From Actimicrobium sp034313845 (lineage in GTDB: Bacteria; Pseudomonadota; Gammaproteobacteria; Burkholderiales; Burkholderiaceae_D), in NCBI RefSeq assembly GCF_034313845.1, contig NZ_JAVIWN010000004.1: a stretch of 64,000 nt of DNA; one strand, written 5' to 3'. How positions within the stretch are numbered: position 1 is the first letter of the stretch; every line of letters starts with the position of its first letter. Positions 1-6,685 of this stretch are shown in pieces. The notes below the pieces were generated by a model. The model was not told the origin of the DNA. It saw nothing but the letters and a program-made list of their open reading frames with translations, and made no database searches. The position numbers and the translations under genes were made by a program.

Positions 1-1
1 T

Positions 2-34
2 AAAATTCAACTCGATCTGCTCGCGCAACAGTAA
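2..34 (+). CDS. C-terminal end of an upstream gene (partial)
   Basis: An open frame enters from the left edge and reads K-I-Q-L-D-L-L-A-Q-Q before a TAA stop at 32-34. Only ten codons are visible, so the product cannot be identified. It lies 10 bases before the ATG of the Toprim-like gene on the same strand, so the two are probably cotranscribed. Partners of such Toprim-like proteins are often AAA-type ATPases, but that is an inference and nothing here proves it. Confidence 0.4.
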   Translation, partial: KIQLDLLAQQ

Positions 35-44
35 TCAAGATAGA

Positions 45-671
45 ATGAAAATAATTCGCTACACACTGCTGGCTGATGGCAGTTCCGACATGGCACTGAT
101 ACCGATTATTAATTGGTTAATTACCCAACACTTTCCGGATTGCCGCTTTCAGTATCAAACTGTGCGTGACTTAGGAAAAGTCGGTTCAATTTTATCCAAA
201 AGGATTTCTGCCGCATTAATATTATTTCCGTGTGAAATTTTATTCGTCCACAGAGATGCTGAAAATCAGCCGCTTGCCTTTCGACGCGAGGAAATTATGG
301 CGGCGGCAAATAAAATAAAGGAAGCGTGCGTCCCAATCGTGCCGGTACGAATGACCGAGGCGTGGCTGCTCTCCGATGAAGCTGCAATTCGGGCTGCGGC
401 CAACAATAGAAATGGAAGACAGCCTCTCGATCTACCGAAAAAAAACAAATGGGAGTCGCTCATCGATGCCAAACAAACGCTGTTTGATGCGCTGGCTTCC
501 GCCTCAGGCAAGTCGGGAAGAGCTTTGCTCAAATTTCATCCCGACAAGCACAGGCATCGCATTACAGAATTAACAGAAGATTTTTCTTCGCTTCGGGGAA
601 TACCGTCATTTGACGCCTTCGAGGAATCACTGATAGTTCAATTTCAAAAGGTAAATCATGCTCTGGATTAA
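45..671 (+). CDS. Toprim-like hypothetical protein (DUF4276-like)
   Basis: This 208-residue protein has no signal peptide or membrane segment. Three short acidic motifs recall the Toprim-like fold of DUF4276/OLD-type proteins: DGSSD at residues 11-15 after a hydrophobic strand, FVHRDAE at 67-73, and TEAWLLSD at 104-111. In that family such residues bind divalent metal, and the gene usually follows an AAA ATPase gene; here the tail of an unidentified gene lies 10 bases upstream. The gene is clearly richer in A and T than its neighbours and uses codons such as TTA and AAT freely, which suggests horizontal acquisition. Its 3' end overlaps the next gene by 14 bases. The family assignment comes from motif reading only. 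A nuclease or defence role is plausible but not shown. Confidence 0.55.
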   Translation: MKIIRYTLLADGSSDMALIPIINWLITQHFPDCRFQYQTVRDLGKVGSILSKRISAALILFPCEILFVHRDAENQPLAFRREEIMAAANKIKEACVPIVPVRMTEAWLLSDEAAIRAAANNRNGRQPLDLPKKNKWESLIDAKQTLFDALASASGKSGRALLKFHPDKHRHRITELTEDFSSLRGIPSFDAFEESLIVQFQKVNHALD

Positions 672-1080
672 AACGCTGCACATCGTCTTCATCACTTCCT
701 GGTTCGCCGGGCTCTTTTATCTGCCGCGTATTTTCGTCAATCTGGCCGATGTGAAAGACGTCGCGACTACCGAACGGCTGCTGATGATGGCACGCAAGCT
801 GTACCGCTTCACGACAATACTGATGATTCCGGCGCTGATCCTTGGCCTGGTGCTGTGGCTGTATTACCGCATCGGCATGGGGCCGGGCAATGGCTGGATG
901 CATGCCAAATTGCTGTTGGTGGTCCTGACCATCGGCTATCACCATGCCTGCGGTTCGCTGCTGAAAAAATTCGAGAACGGCCTCAACAAGCGCAGCCATG
1001 TGTTTTATCGCTGGTTCAATGAAGTCCCGGTCGTGCTGTTGCTGGTGATCGTGGCACTGGTGATCATCAAACCGTTCTGA
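658..1080 (+). CDS. CopD/HemJ-family integral membrane protein
   Basis: The 140-residue product has four hydrophobic segments (about residues 1-25, 50-72, 83-102 and 120-139) and is nearly all membrane. His8 in the first helix (LHIVFITSW) and a Lys in MHAKLLLV near residue 83 match the conserved His/Lys pair of the UPF0093/HemJ family. Members of that family are proposed to oxidise protoporphyrinogen IX in heme synthesis, and are often annotated CopD-like. Length is typical of the family. The ATG lies inside the 3' end of the preceding gene, so translation may be coupled. Whether it truly serves as HemJ depends on whether this genome also has hemG or hemY, which the window does not show. Confidence 0.75.
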   Translation: MLWIKTLHIVFITSWFAGLFYLPRIFVNLADVKDVATTERLLMMARKLYRFTTILMIPALILGLVLWLYYRIGMGPGNGWMHAKLLLVVLTIGYHHACGSLLKKFENGLNKRSHVFYRWFNEVPVVLLLVIVALVIIKPF

Positions 1081-1102
1081 CCACCCTGAATACGGAGCCG
1101 TC

Positions 1103-1717
1103 ATGCCCAAGTCCTGCGAATACTTTTTTGCGCCGCAATCCCCGTTCGCTTATCTGGGTCATGCGCGCTTTGTCGCACTGGCCAAAGCGCACGGTGCGCG
1201 CGTCGAACTACGGCCCTGCGATATCGGCAAGGTCTTCAGCGTCACTGGCGGCTTGCCGCTGGCGCAGCGCGCACCGCAACGTCAGGCCTACCGGCTGGCC
1301 GAGCTGAAACGCTGGAGCAGTTTCCTGCAACTGCCGCTGAACCTGAACCCGAAATACTTTCCGGTACCCAGTGATACCGCATCAAAACTGATCATCGCCT
1401 GCCAGCTCGCGCACGGCACCGACACCGCACTGGCACTGACCGGCGCGATCATGCAGGCGGTCTGGGTCGAGGAACAAAACATCGCCGATGCTGACACGCT
1501 GATCGGGCTGGCTTGCCAGCTTGATCTCGACGGCAAGCAGTTGCTGAAGTCGTCCGAGACCCCGTCGATACAGGCTGAATACGACCGTCATACCGAGGCA
1601 GCGATTGACGCCGGTGTGTTTGGCGCACCGTGGTTTGTCGTCGATGGCGAAGGCTACTGGGGACAGGACCGGCTCGATTTTGTCGATCGCGCATTGGCGA
1701 ACGCCACAGCAAAATAA
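1103..1717 (+). CDS. 2-hydroxychromene-2-carboxylate isomerase family (DsbA-like fold)
   Basis: The 204-residue protein belongs to the DsbA/kappa-class glutathione transferase fold that includes NahD, the 2-hydroxychromene-2-carboxylate isomerase of naphthalene degradation. The N-terminal FAPQSPFAYLG carries the Ser-Pro typical of this group in place of the CxxC of true DsbA. The C-terminal GVFGAPWFVVDGE (about residues 171-183) is the conserved cis-Pro region. No other naphthalene genes lie nearby, so the physiological substrate is unknown; many bacteria carry such a gene outside aromatic operons. An AGCC before the ATG gives only a weak ribosome-binding site. It could equally be a general glutathione-dependent isomerase. 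Confidence 0.8.
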   Translation: MPKSCEYFFAPQSPFAYLGHARFVALAKAHGARVELRPCDIGKVFSVTGGLPLAQRAPQRQAYRLAELKRWSSFLQLPLNLNPKYFPVPSDTASKLIIACQLAHGTDTALALTGAIMQAVWVEEQNIADADTLIGLACQLDLDGKQLLKSSETPSIQAEYDRHTEAAIDAGVFGAPWFVVDGEGYWGQDRLDFVDRALANATAK

Positions 1718-1792
1718 CGTCAAAAAAAACGTCACAACGCGGCACGCCAGGCGGCGTGTCGAACACCTTCACAACGGATAACAGGTACCCCT

Positions 1793-3013
1793 ATGGCACA
1801 AGCATCTCACTCGTATTTTTGTCCTTGCCCGCGCGGCATGGAAGCCGCACTGGCCGAAGAACTGGGCGAAATTTCGCTGCGCAGTCCGACCCTGAAAGTC
1901 CACAACCAGGTCCCCGGCGGCGTCCATTGTTCAGGCGAACTGATCGATGCGTATCAGGTCAACCTGCATTCGCGCATTGCCTCGCGCGTGCTGATGCGCA
2001 TGGCGCACGCCAGCTACCTCAATGAAAACGATGTCTACGATCTGGCGCTGGCGCAACCGTGGGAAGACTGGTTCAGCGTGCATCGTACGATCCGTATCGA
2101 CATCACGGCGATCAAGTCGCCGCTGCGCAGTCTTGAATTCACGACCCTGAAGATCAAGGATGCGATCTGTGATCGCTTCCGCGAACAGTTCAACGAGCGG
2201 CCTTCGGTCGACACCAAGGAACCCGACATGCGCATCGTCGGCTTTCTGGATGCGCGCAACGTGACGATCTATCTCGACACCTCCGGCGAAGCGCTGTTCA
2301 AGCGCGGCTGGCGACTCGACACCGGCGACGCGCCACTGCGCGAAAACCTCGCCGCCGGCTTGTTACGGGTAGCCGGCTGGAAGCCGGGCATGGTGCTGTT
2401 CGATCCGATGTGCGGCTCCGGCACCATCCTCGCCGAAGCAGCGCAAATGCTGACCGGGATTCCATCCGGCGCGCGGCGCAACTTTGCGTTTGAAAAATTC
2501 CATGGCTTCCTGTCGGAAGAATGGAAAGCGATCAAGGCCGCGATCAAGGCCAATCCGTTGCCGGCCGAACCGACCATTTTCGGCAGCGATATTTCGGGCG
2601 ACGCGATTGCGATGACGCGTGCCAACCTGCATCAGGCCGGCATCCCGTTCGAGATCCCGCTCAAGCAAATCGAAGCGCAGGAAATCAAGCCGCCGTCCGA
2701 CGTACCCGGCATCCTGCTGACCAACCCGCCGTATGGCGAGCGGATCGAGCTGCGTGGCGACGCCGCGATTCCGGAAGACGAAACTGCCAAGACGTTCTTC
2801 GATGCATTCGGCACCACGCTCAAGCAGCGCTTCCCCGGCTGGAAAGTGTTCCTGTTCACGGCCGACCTGAAGGTGCCGCGCTTGCTGCGCTTGAAAGAAG
2901 CGCGCAAGACACCGTTCTTCAATGGCGCGCTCGAATGCCGTTTGTTCCGCTTCGACATGGTGCAGGGTTACAACCGCCGCGAAGAAGCCAAGCCGAAGGA
3001 CGACGCGGCATGA
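1793..3013 (+). CDS. THUMP-domain class I SAM-dependent RNA methyltransferase (RlmL-type)
   Basis: The 406-residue protein matches the UPF0020/THUMP methyltransferases that make N2-methylguanosine in rRNA, as in the N-terminal half of E. coli RlmL. A THUMP RNA-binding region spans about residues 50-165. The SAM-binding motif DPMCGSG is at 204-210, and the catalytic TNPPYGERI, typical of N-methylation of an exocyclic base amine, is at 310-318. The second methyltransferase half of RlmL is absent, as is normal in this single-domain form. The start ATG follows ACAGG by seven bases. The stop overlaps the start of the next gene (ATGA), so the two are translationally coupled. Confidence 0.88.
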   Translation: MAQASHSYFCPCPRGMEAALAEELGEISLRSPTLKVHNQVPGGVHCSGELIDAYQVNLHSRIASRVLMRMAHASYLNENDVYDLALAQPWEDWFSVHRTIRIDITAIKSPLRSLEFTTLKIKDAICDRFREQFNERPSVDTKEPDMRIVGFLDARNVTIYLDTSGEALFKRGWRLDTGDAPLRENLAAGLLRVAGWKPGMVLFDPMCGSGTILAEAAQMLTGIPSGARRNFAFEKFHGFLSEEWKAIKAAIKANPLPAEPTIFGSDISGDAIAMTRANLHQAGIPFEIPLKQIEAQEIKPPSDVPGILLTNPPYGERIELRGDAAIPEDETAKTFFDAFGTTLKQRFPGWKVFLFTADLKVPRLLRLKEARKTPFFNGALECRLFRFDMVQGYNRREEAKPKDDAA

Positions 3014-3411
3014 ATCTGACCACGCCGGCGCTATTATTTCCGGCGATCTCGTTGCTGTTGCTGGCCTATACCAACCGCTTCGTGGTGCTGGCCCAGCTGA
3101 TCCGGCACCTGCATGTCCAGTACAAGGACAACCGCGAAGACGTCGTGATCCGCCAGATCGCCAACCTGCGCATCCGCATCACGCTGATCCGGCGCATGCA
3201 AAGCTGCGGCGTATCGAGCTTCATCCTGTGTTCGGTGTCGATGCTGCTGATCTTTGTCGAGATGATTCTTCCGGCGCAATACGTATTTGGCCTGAGCTTG
3301 CTGCTGCTGGTGCTGTCGCTGCTGTTTTCGTTATGGGAAATTGCCATCAGCACCAAGGCCATCGAGATCGAACTCGAGGACATCGAACAGAACCTGAAGC
3401 GCCATCTTTAA
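3010..3411 (+). CDS. DUF2721 family membrane protein
   Basis: The 133-residue product has three hydrophobic stretches (about residues 6-28, 67-90 and 92-113) and an acidic, helical C-terminus. The layout matches DUF2721, a family of small inner-membrane proteins without assigned function. The ATG shares bases with the TGA of the methyltransferase gene (ATGA), which fixes the start and implies translational coupling. A much longer same-frame extension upstream is only a shadow of the methyltransferase. Function is unknown. Confidence 0.8.
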   Translation: MNLTTPALLFPAISLLLLAYTNRFVVLAQLIRHLHVQYKDNREDVVIRQIANLRIRITLIRRMQSCGVSSFILCSVSMLLIFVEMILPAQYVFGLSLLLLVLSLLFSLWEIAISTKAIEIELEDIEQNLKRHL

Positions 3412-3432
3412 CGCCATTTTCAAGAGGCTGCC

Positions 3433-3882
3433 ATGCGCCGCATCACCATCTCGCTCGATGACTCGATTGCCGAACAGTTCGACCAACTGATCGAGCGGCG
3501 CGGTTACGAAAACCGCTCGGAAGCGTTCCGCGACCTGCTGCGCCATCACATTGAAACCGAACGCAAGATGACTTATACCGCGCTGCATTGCGTGGCGACC
3601 GTCAGCTACATTTACAACCATCACGAGCGCGGTCTGGCCAGCCGACTGACTGCGGCCCAGCATGACCATCACGACCTGTGCGTGACTTCCACGCATGTCC
3701 ATCTCGATCACGACAACTGCCTGGAAACCATCATCCTGCGTGGCAAGTTCAAAGCGGTCAGCGCCTTTGCCGACAGCCTCATTGCGCAGAGCGGTGTCCG
3801 CCACGGCAATATCCATATCATCCCGGTGCAGATTGATCAGCCGTTGCGTAGTCGGCATGTGCATTTGTTGCCGGGGACGTGA
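3433..3882 (+). CDS. nikR: Nickel-responsive transcriptional regulator NikR
   Basis: The 149-residue protein has a ribbon-helix-helix DNA-binding domain (residues 1-45, RRITISLDDSIAEQFD) followed by an ACT-like nickel-binding domain. The square-planar nickel ligands known from E. coli NikR (H76, H87, H89, C95) are matched here by H77, H88, H90 and C96 in the TSTHVHLDHDNC segment. With nickel bound, NikR represses or modulates metal-uptake promoters by binding GTATGA-N16-TCATAC. A close match (N15) lies at 6086-6112, upstream of the neighbouring TonB receptor gene. An AGAGG ten bases before the ATG is a good ribosome-binding site. A Hcy-type nickel ABC importer is not present in the window. 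Confidence 0.93.
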   Translation: MRRITISLDDSIAEQFDQLIERRGYENRSEAFRDLLRHHIETERKMTYTALHCVATVSYIYNHHERGLASRLTAAQHDHHDLCVTSTHVHLDHDNCLETIILRGKFKAVSAFADSLIAQSGVRHGNIHIIPVQIDQPLRSRHVHLLPGT

Positions 3883-3920
3883 TTTTTGGGTGATGGCAAG
3901 ACAGCGGACTTGGCGGAGTT

Positions 3921-3947
3921 GGTGCAATGCCCTGCGGTTATTGCACC
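3921..3947 (+). repeat. 27-bp REP-like palindrome, copy 1
   Basis: The unit is an imperfect palindrome with arms GGTGCAAT / ATTGCACC around a CCCTGCGGTT core. It lies in the 82-base gap between the convergent nikR and TonB-receptor genes. The same unit occurs at 10348-10374, 10390-10416, 34822-34848 and 34937-34963, always between genes. Confidence 0.8.
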
Positions 3948-3964
3948 GCCCCCACCCGCACCGA

Positions 3965-6046
3965 TCAAAACATCGTATTCAAACTCACCCGAAACGAGCG
4001 CGACTCGATCGGATGAAAGTGGATATCGTTGACCCCCGCCGCCGGCTCGCCAGGCAAGCGCGACGCATAGTAATAATCGATGGCCGAATCACGCCGGTCG
4101 GTCAGGTTGAAACCCTCGAATTCGATCTTCGTGTTGCGGCTGATCTTGTAACCGATGCGGCCATTAAGCGTGGCGGTGCTGTGCGAGCGTACCGAGTTGT
4201 CTTCGATCAGCGGCCGCGGTCCGAAGTAGCGCAACTGCAGCGCGCCAAAATACGGACCCAGATTATCGACCGCCAGCGCCAGCGATGCCACCCCTTCGAT
4301 CGCGCCCGGAATGCGCGCGCCGATGACGTCAGCATCCCGAAACCGCGCCCGTGCGAACGCGACATCGGCATCAATCGTTAGCCAGTTAGTCGGCTTGTAA
4401 TAGTTGGAAAATTCAAAGCCCGTGCGCCGGCTGGCACGCCCGGCTTCGGTGGTACCGGCGTCCCCGGCGAAGGTCAGTTCGGAGTCAAAATCCAGCTGGT
4501 ACACCGACAGCGAACTTTGCAGACCCGGAATGATTTCGCTACGCACACCGACTTCAAACCCTGTCGAGCGCACCAGCGGCGGTACCTTGTCGGCTGCCGC
4601 GCCGGTCTTCGGATCGACCGTGATCGTGCTACCCCGCGCATCGTTGCTGTGGAAACCGCCGCCGACGTTGACATAATATTCGGTCTTGGCCCACGGTCCG
4701 AACACCAGACTCAACTTCGGACTGAGCTTGCTGTCGCTGGCCGTGCCGGAATTGGCCGCATTGAATTTGCTGTTGACGTCGAAGCGGAAAAAATCCGAAC
4801 GCAAGCCTGCGGTGGTACGAAACCACTCTGTCCAGCGCGTGGTGTTTTCGATGAACAGGCCAGCGCTGCTTTCGACGATGTGGTCATCCCGTGTGGTCGA
4901 GAGCGTCTGTCGAGCGACCGTACTGTAAAGGCCGTTGAAGATATTGTCGTTCTGCAGTTGCAGGCCGATCTTGTTCTCGGATTCATGACCCAACAGCGTC
5001 GTGCGCCAGGCCTGGGTTGCATTGACTCCTGCGGTGACGCGCTTGTCCGGCTGGGCGAACTGGTCACCATTGACCGGATCATCGAGGAAGTACGTGAAGT
5101 TGGAAAACAGGTCGAGCCGGTTGTGGATCAGGTAGGCGCTGATGCTGGTCGAGGTGTCGTCGGTCGCACGGTGCCATTCGCCGGACAAGCTGTAACGGTG
5201 TGCACTGCCGCCATCGGTCGGATCGATACCGGCGAAGCGATTGATGCTGCCATCGGTGACGCCACGCAACGGGATCTGGTCGGTCGAATGCCAGCTGCCG
5301 TGATAGGCCATCGCGCTGACATGGAAGCCATTGTCGGCTGTGCCCGCGCTGTAGCGCAGCACGCCATTGACCTTGCGGTAATCGTCGCCGATCACGAACG
5401 GACCATCGTTGTGAAACAGTTCAAGTGCGTACAGCAGATGGCCATCACCGACCACCGGTGAGTCAGCCAGCAGCGTGCGGCGAAACCCGTTGCTGCCGAT
5501 GCCGACGCTGGCAATGCCTTGCGGCAGCGTGTCCGCGTAGCGCACGCTGACCGCACCGGCTGCCGAGAAGTCGCCCTCTTCGGCGTAGTACGGCCCCTTG
5601 CGATAATCGAGCCGCGTGGCCAGTTCGGGGATCATGAAATTGAGGTCGCTCCAGCCCTGCCCGTGCGCATGGCTGCGCTGGTTGACCAGCATGCCATCGA
5701 CCGTGGTGCGCAAGTCGGTGCCGTGATCGAGGTTGAAGCCGCGCAGATAAAACTGGTTGGCCTTGCCTTCGCCGCTGTGCTGGCTGACGATCAGGCCGGG
5801 CGTGGCTTCGAGCAGTTCGCCGGCGCGATACACGGTCCGGGCATCGAGCTGCTTTTGCGTGATCGTACCGGAACTGGCCGAATCAGCGATGCCGATCTGG
5901 GTCAGGCGCGACGCCTCGACGACCACCGATTGCGTGGTCGGCTCCTGCTGGGCCTGCACGTTACTGGCAACGAGGGTGCCAAGGATAGCGGTGGCAAGCA
6001 GGATATGGCGTAATGATGGCAAGCGCGGGGATGACAAAAGACGCAT
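3965..6046 (-). CDS. TonB-dependent outer-membrane receptor (candidate nickel or metallophore receptor)
   Basis: The product is a 693-residue TonB-dependent receptor. A signal peptide (about residues 1-33, ending VQAQQ) is followed by a TonB-box-like VVVEASRL, a plug domain (about 50-160, with YLRGFNLDHGTD), and a beta-barrel ending in a C-terminal aromatic residue (NTMF). I place the start at the ATG at 6046 because GAAGG lies eight bases upstream; a GTG 18 bases further upstream is possible. nikR lies directly downstream in convergent orientation, and a NikR-like operator lies 40-66 bases upstream of the ATG. This suggests nickel-controlled uptake of nickel or a nickel chelate. Substrate identity is inferred from context only. 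Confidence 0.85.
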   Translation of the reverse strand: MRLLSSPRLPSLRHILLATAILGTLVASNVQAQQEPTTQSVVVEASRLTQIGIADSASSGTITQKQLDARTVYRAGELLEATPGLIVSQHSGEGKANQFYLRGFNLDHGTDLRTTVDGMLVNQRSHAHGQGWSDLNFMIPELATRLDYRKGPYYAEEGDFSAAGAVSVRYADTLPQGIASVGIGSNGFRRTLLADSPVVGDGHLLYALELFHNDGPFVIGDDYRKVNGVLRYSAGTADNGFHVSAMAYHGSWHSTDQIPLRGVTDGSINRFAGIDPTDGGSAHRYSLSGEWHRATDDTSTSISAYLIHNRLDLFSNFTYFLDDPVNGDQFAQPDKRVTAGVNATQAWRTTLLGHESENKIGLQLQNDNIFNGLYSTVARQTLSTTRDDHIVESSAGLFIENTTRWTEWFRTTAGLRSDFFRFDVNSKFNAANSGTASDSKLSPKLSLVFGPWAKTEYYVNVGGGFHSNDARGSTITVDPKTGAAADKVPPLVRSTGFEVGVRSEIIPGLQSSLSVYQLDFDSELTFAGDAGTTEAGRASRRTGFEFSNYYKPTNWLTIDADVAFARARFRDADVIGARIPGAIEGVASLALAVDNLGPYFGALQLRYFGPRPLIEDNSVRSHSTATLNGRIGYKISRNTKIEFEGFNLTDRRDSAIDYYYASRLPGEPAAGVNDIHFHPIESRSFRVSLNTMF

Positions 6047-6085
6047 CGGGTAAGCCTTCGGCACGGATCGTGCAACAGAAAGTTC

Positions 6086-6112
6086 GTATGAACATATTTT
6101 TTTTGATCATAC
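6086..6112 (-). promoter_or_regulatory. Putative NikR operator
   Basis: The half-sites GTATGA (6086-6091) and TCATAC (6107-6112) are both perfect matches to the E. coli NikR consensus, but are separated by 15 bases instead of 16. The site is 40-66 bases upstream of the TonB receptor ATG on the minus strand and overlaps a likely -10 region (TATGAT on that strand). It also lies about 100 bases upstream of the divergent DUF2946-TonB-PepSY genes, so it could control both directions. The one-base-shorter spacer is the main reason for caution. Confidence 0.65.
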
Positions 6113-6115
6113 AAT

Positions 6116-6135
6116 ATTCGACCTTATTCGACCTT
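6116..6135. repeat. Tandem 10-bp repeat beside the NikR box
   Basis: ATTCGACCTT occurs twice in perfect tandem, at 6116-6125 and 6126-6135. It begins four bases from the putative NikR operator in the divergent promoter region. The one-helical-turn spacing is what a cooperatively bound regulator site often looks like, but no known consensus is recognised. Confidence 0.6.
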
Positions 6136-6208
6136 AAGCGGCATTCGGATTCAACTATTTGCGCGGACGCAGTCCTGACGACGAAACCCGATGCTAAAAT
6201 CTCGCCCC

Positions 6209-6610
6209 ATGAACATGACCTCATCCCTGCGCCGCCTAGCTGCCTGGATTGCCTGCCTGGCGATCCTGATGGCGGCATTGGCGCCGACGGTCTCGCATGC
6301 ACTGGCCGCTGCGCGAGGCAGCAGCGACACCTGGATGGAAATCTGTTCGGCCAGCAGCATCAAGTTGATCAAGGTCGCGGCGAGCGACAATCCGGGCGAA
6401 CCGGCTCCGGCAAAACCGGCCATGCAGATGGATCACTGCCCGTTCTGCCTGACCCACGCCGGAGCGCTCGGCATGCCGCCGACAAGTGCAACGTTTGCCG
6501 CACCGCTGCCAGGCCACACACCCGCCTTCCCCGCCCTGTTCTACCAGTCGCCACGTCCACTATTTCTGTGGGCTGCCGCGCAGTCGCGCGCCCCACCCGC
6601 TTTTTCCTGA
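6209..6610 (+). CDS. DUF2946 family protein, probable secreted or periplasmic metal-related protein
   Basis: The 133-residue product starts with a signal peptide or membrane anchor (about residues 5-30, ending SHALA). It then has a Met/His/Cys cluster, M-Q-M-D-H-C-P-F-C-L-T-H, which is the hallmark of DUF2946. Such proteins are usually encoded next to TonB receptors and PepSY proteins, often in copper-linked loci, and this is exactly the arrangement here. The CxxC with flanking His and Met suggests soft-metal binding. Start choice is uncertain: an ATG at 6191 in the same frame also fits, and neither has a strong ribosome-binding site. Function is not established. Confidence 0.7.
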   Translation: MNMTSSLRRLAAWIACLAILMAALAPTVSHALAAARGSSDTWMEICSASSIKLIKVAASDNPGEPAPAKPAMQMDHCPFCLTHAGALGMPPTSATFAAPLPGHTPAFPALFYQSPRPLFLWAAAQSRAPPAFS

Positions 6611-6685
6611 TCGACCCTGATTTCTGCCAGCCTGCGCCATCGCGCCAGAGCTGGTGTGTCCTCATTCCGATTAAGAAGAAGCCTC

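Noticed and set aside
2521..3009. Upstream part of the long frame that contains the DUF2721 gene
   Set aside because: It overlaps the methyltransferase gene in another frame and has no hydrophobic or family-like sequence; the ATG at 3010 overlapping the TGA is the real start.
6047..6208. A cobalamin riboswitch before the TonB receptors
   Set aside because: No B12-box-like sequence is present in this gap or in 12363-12527; the visible feature is a NikR-like operator.
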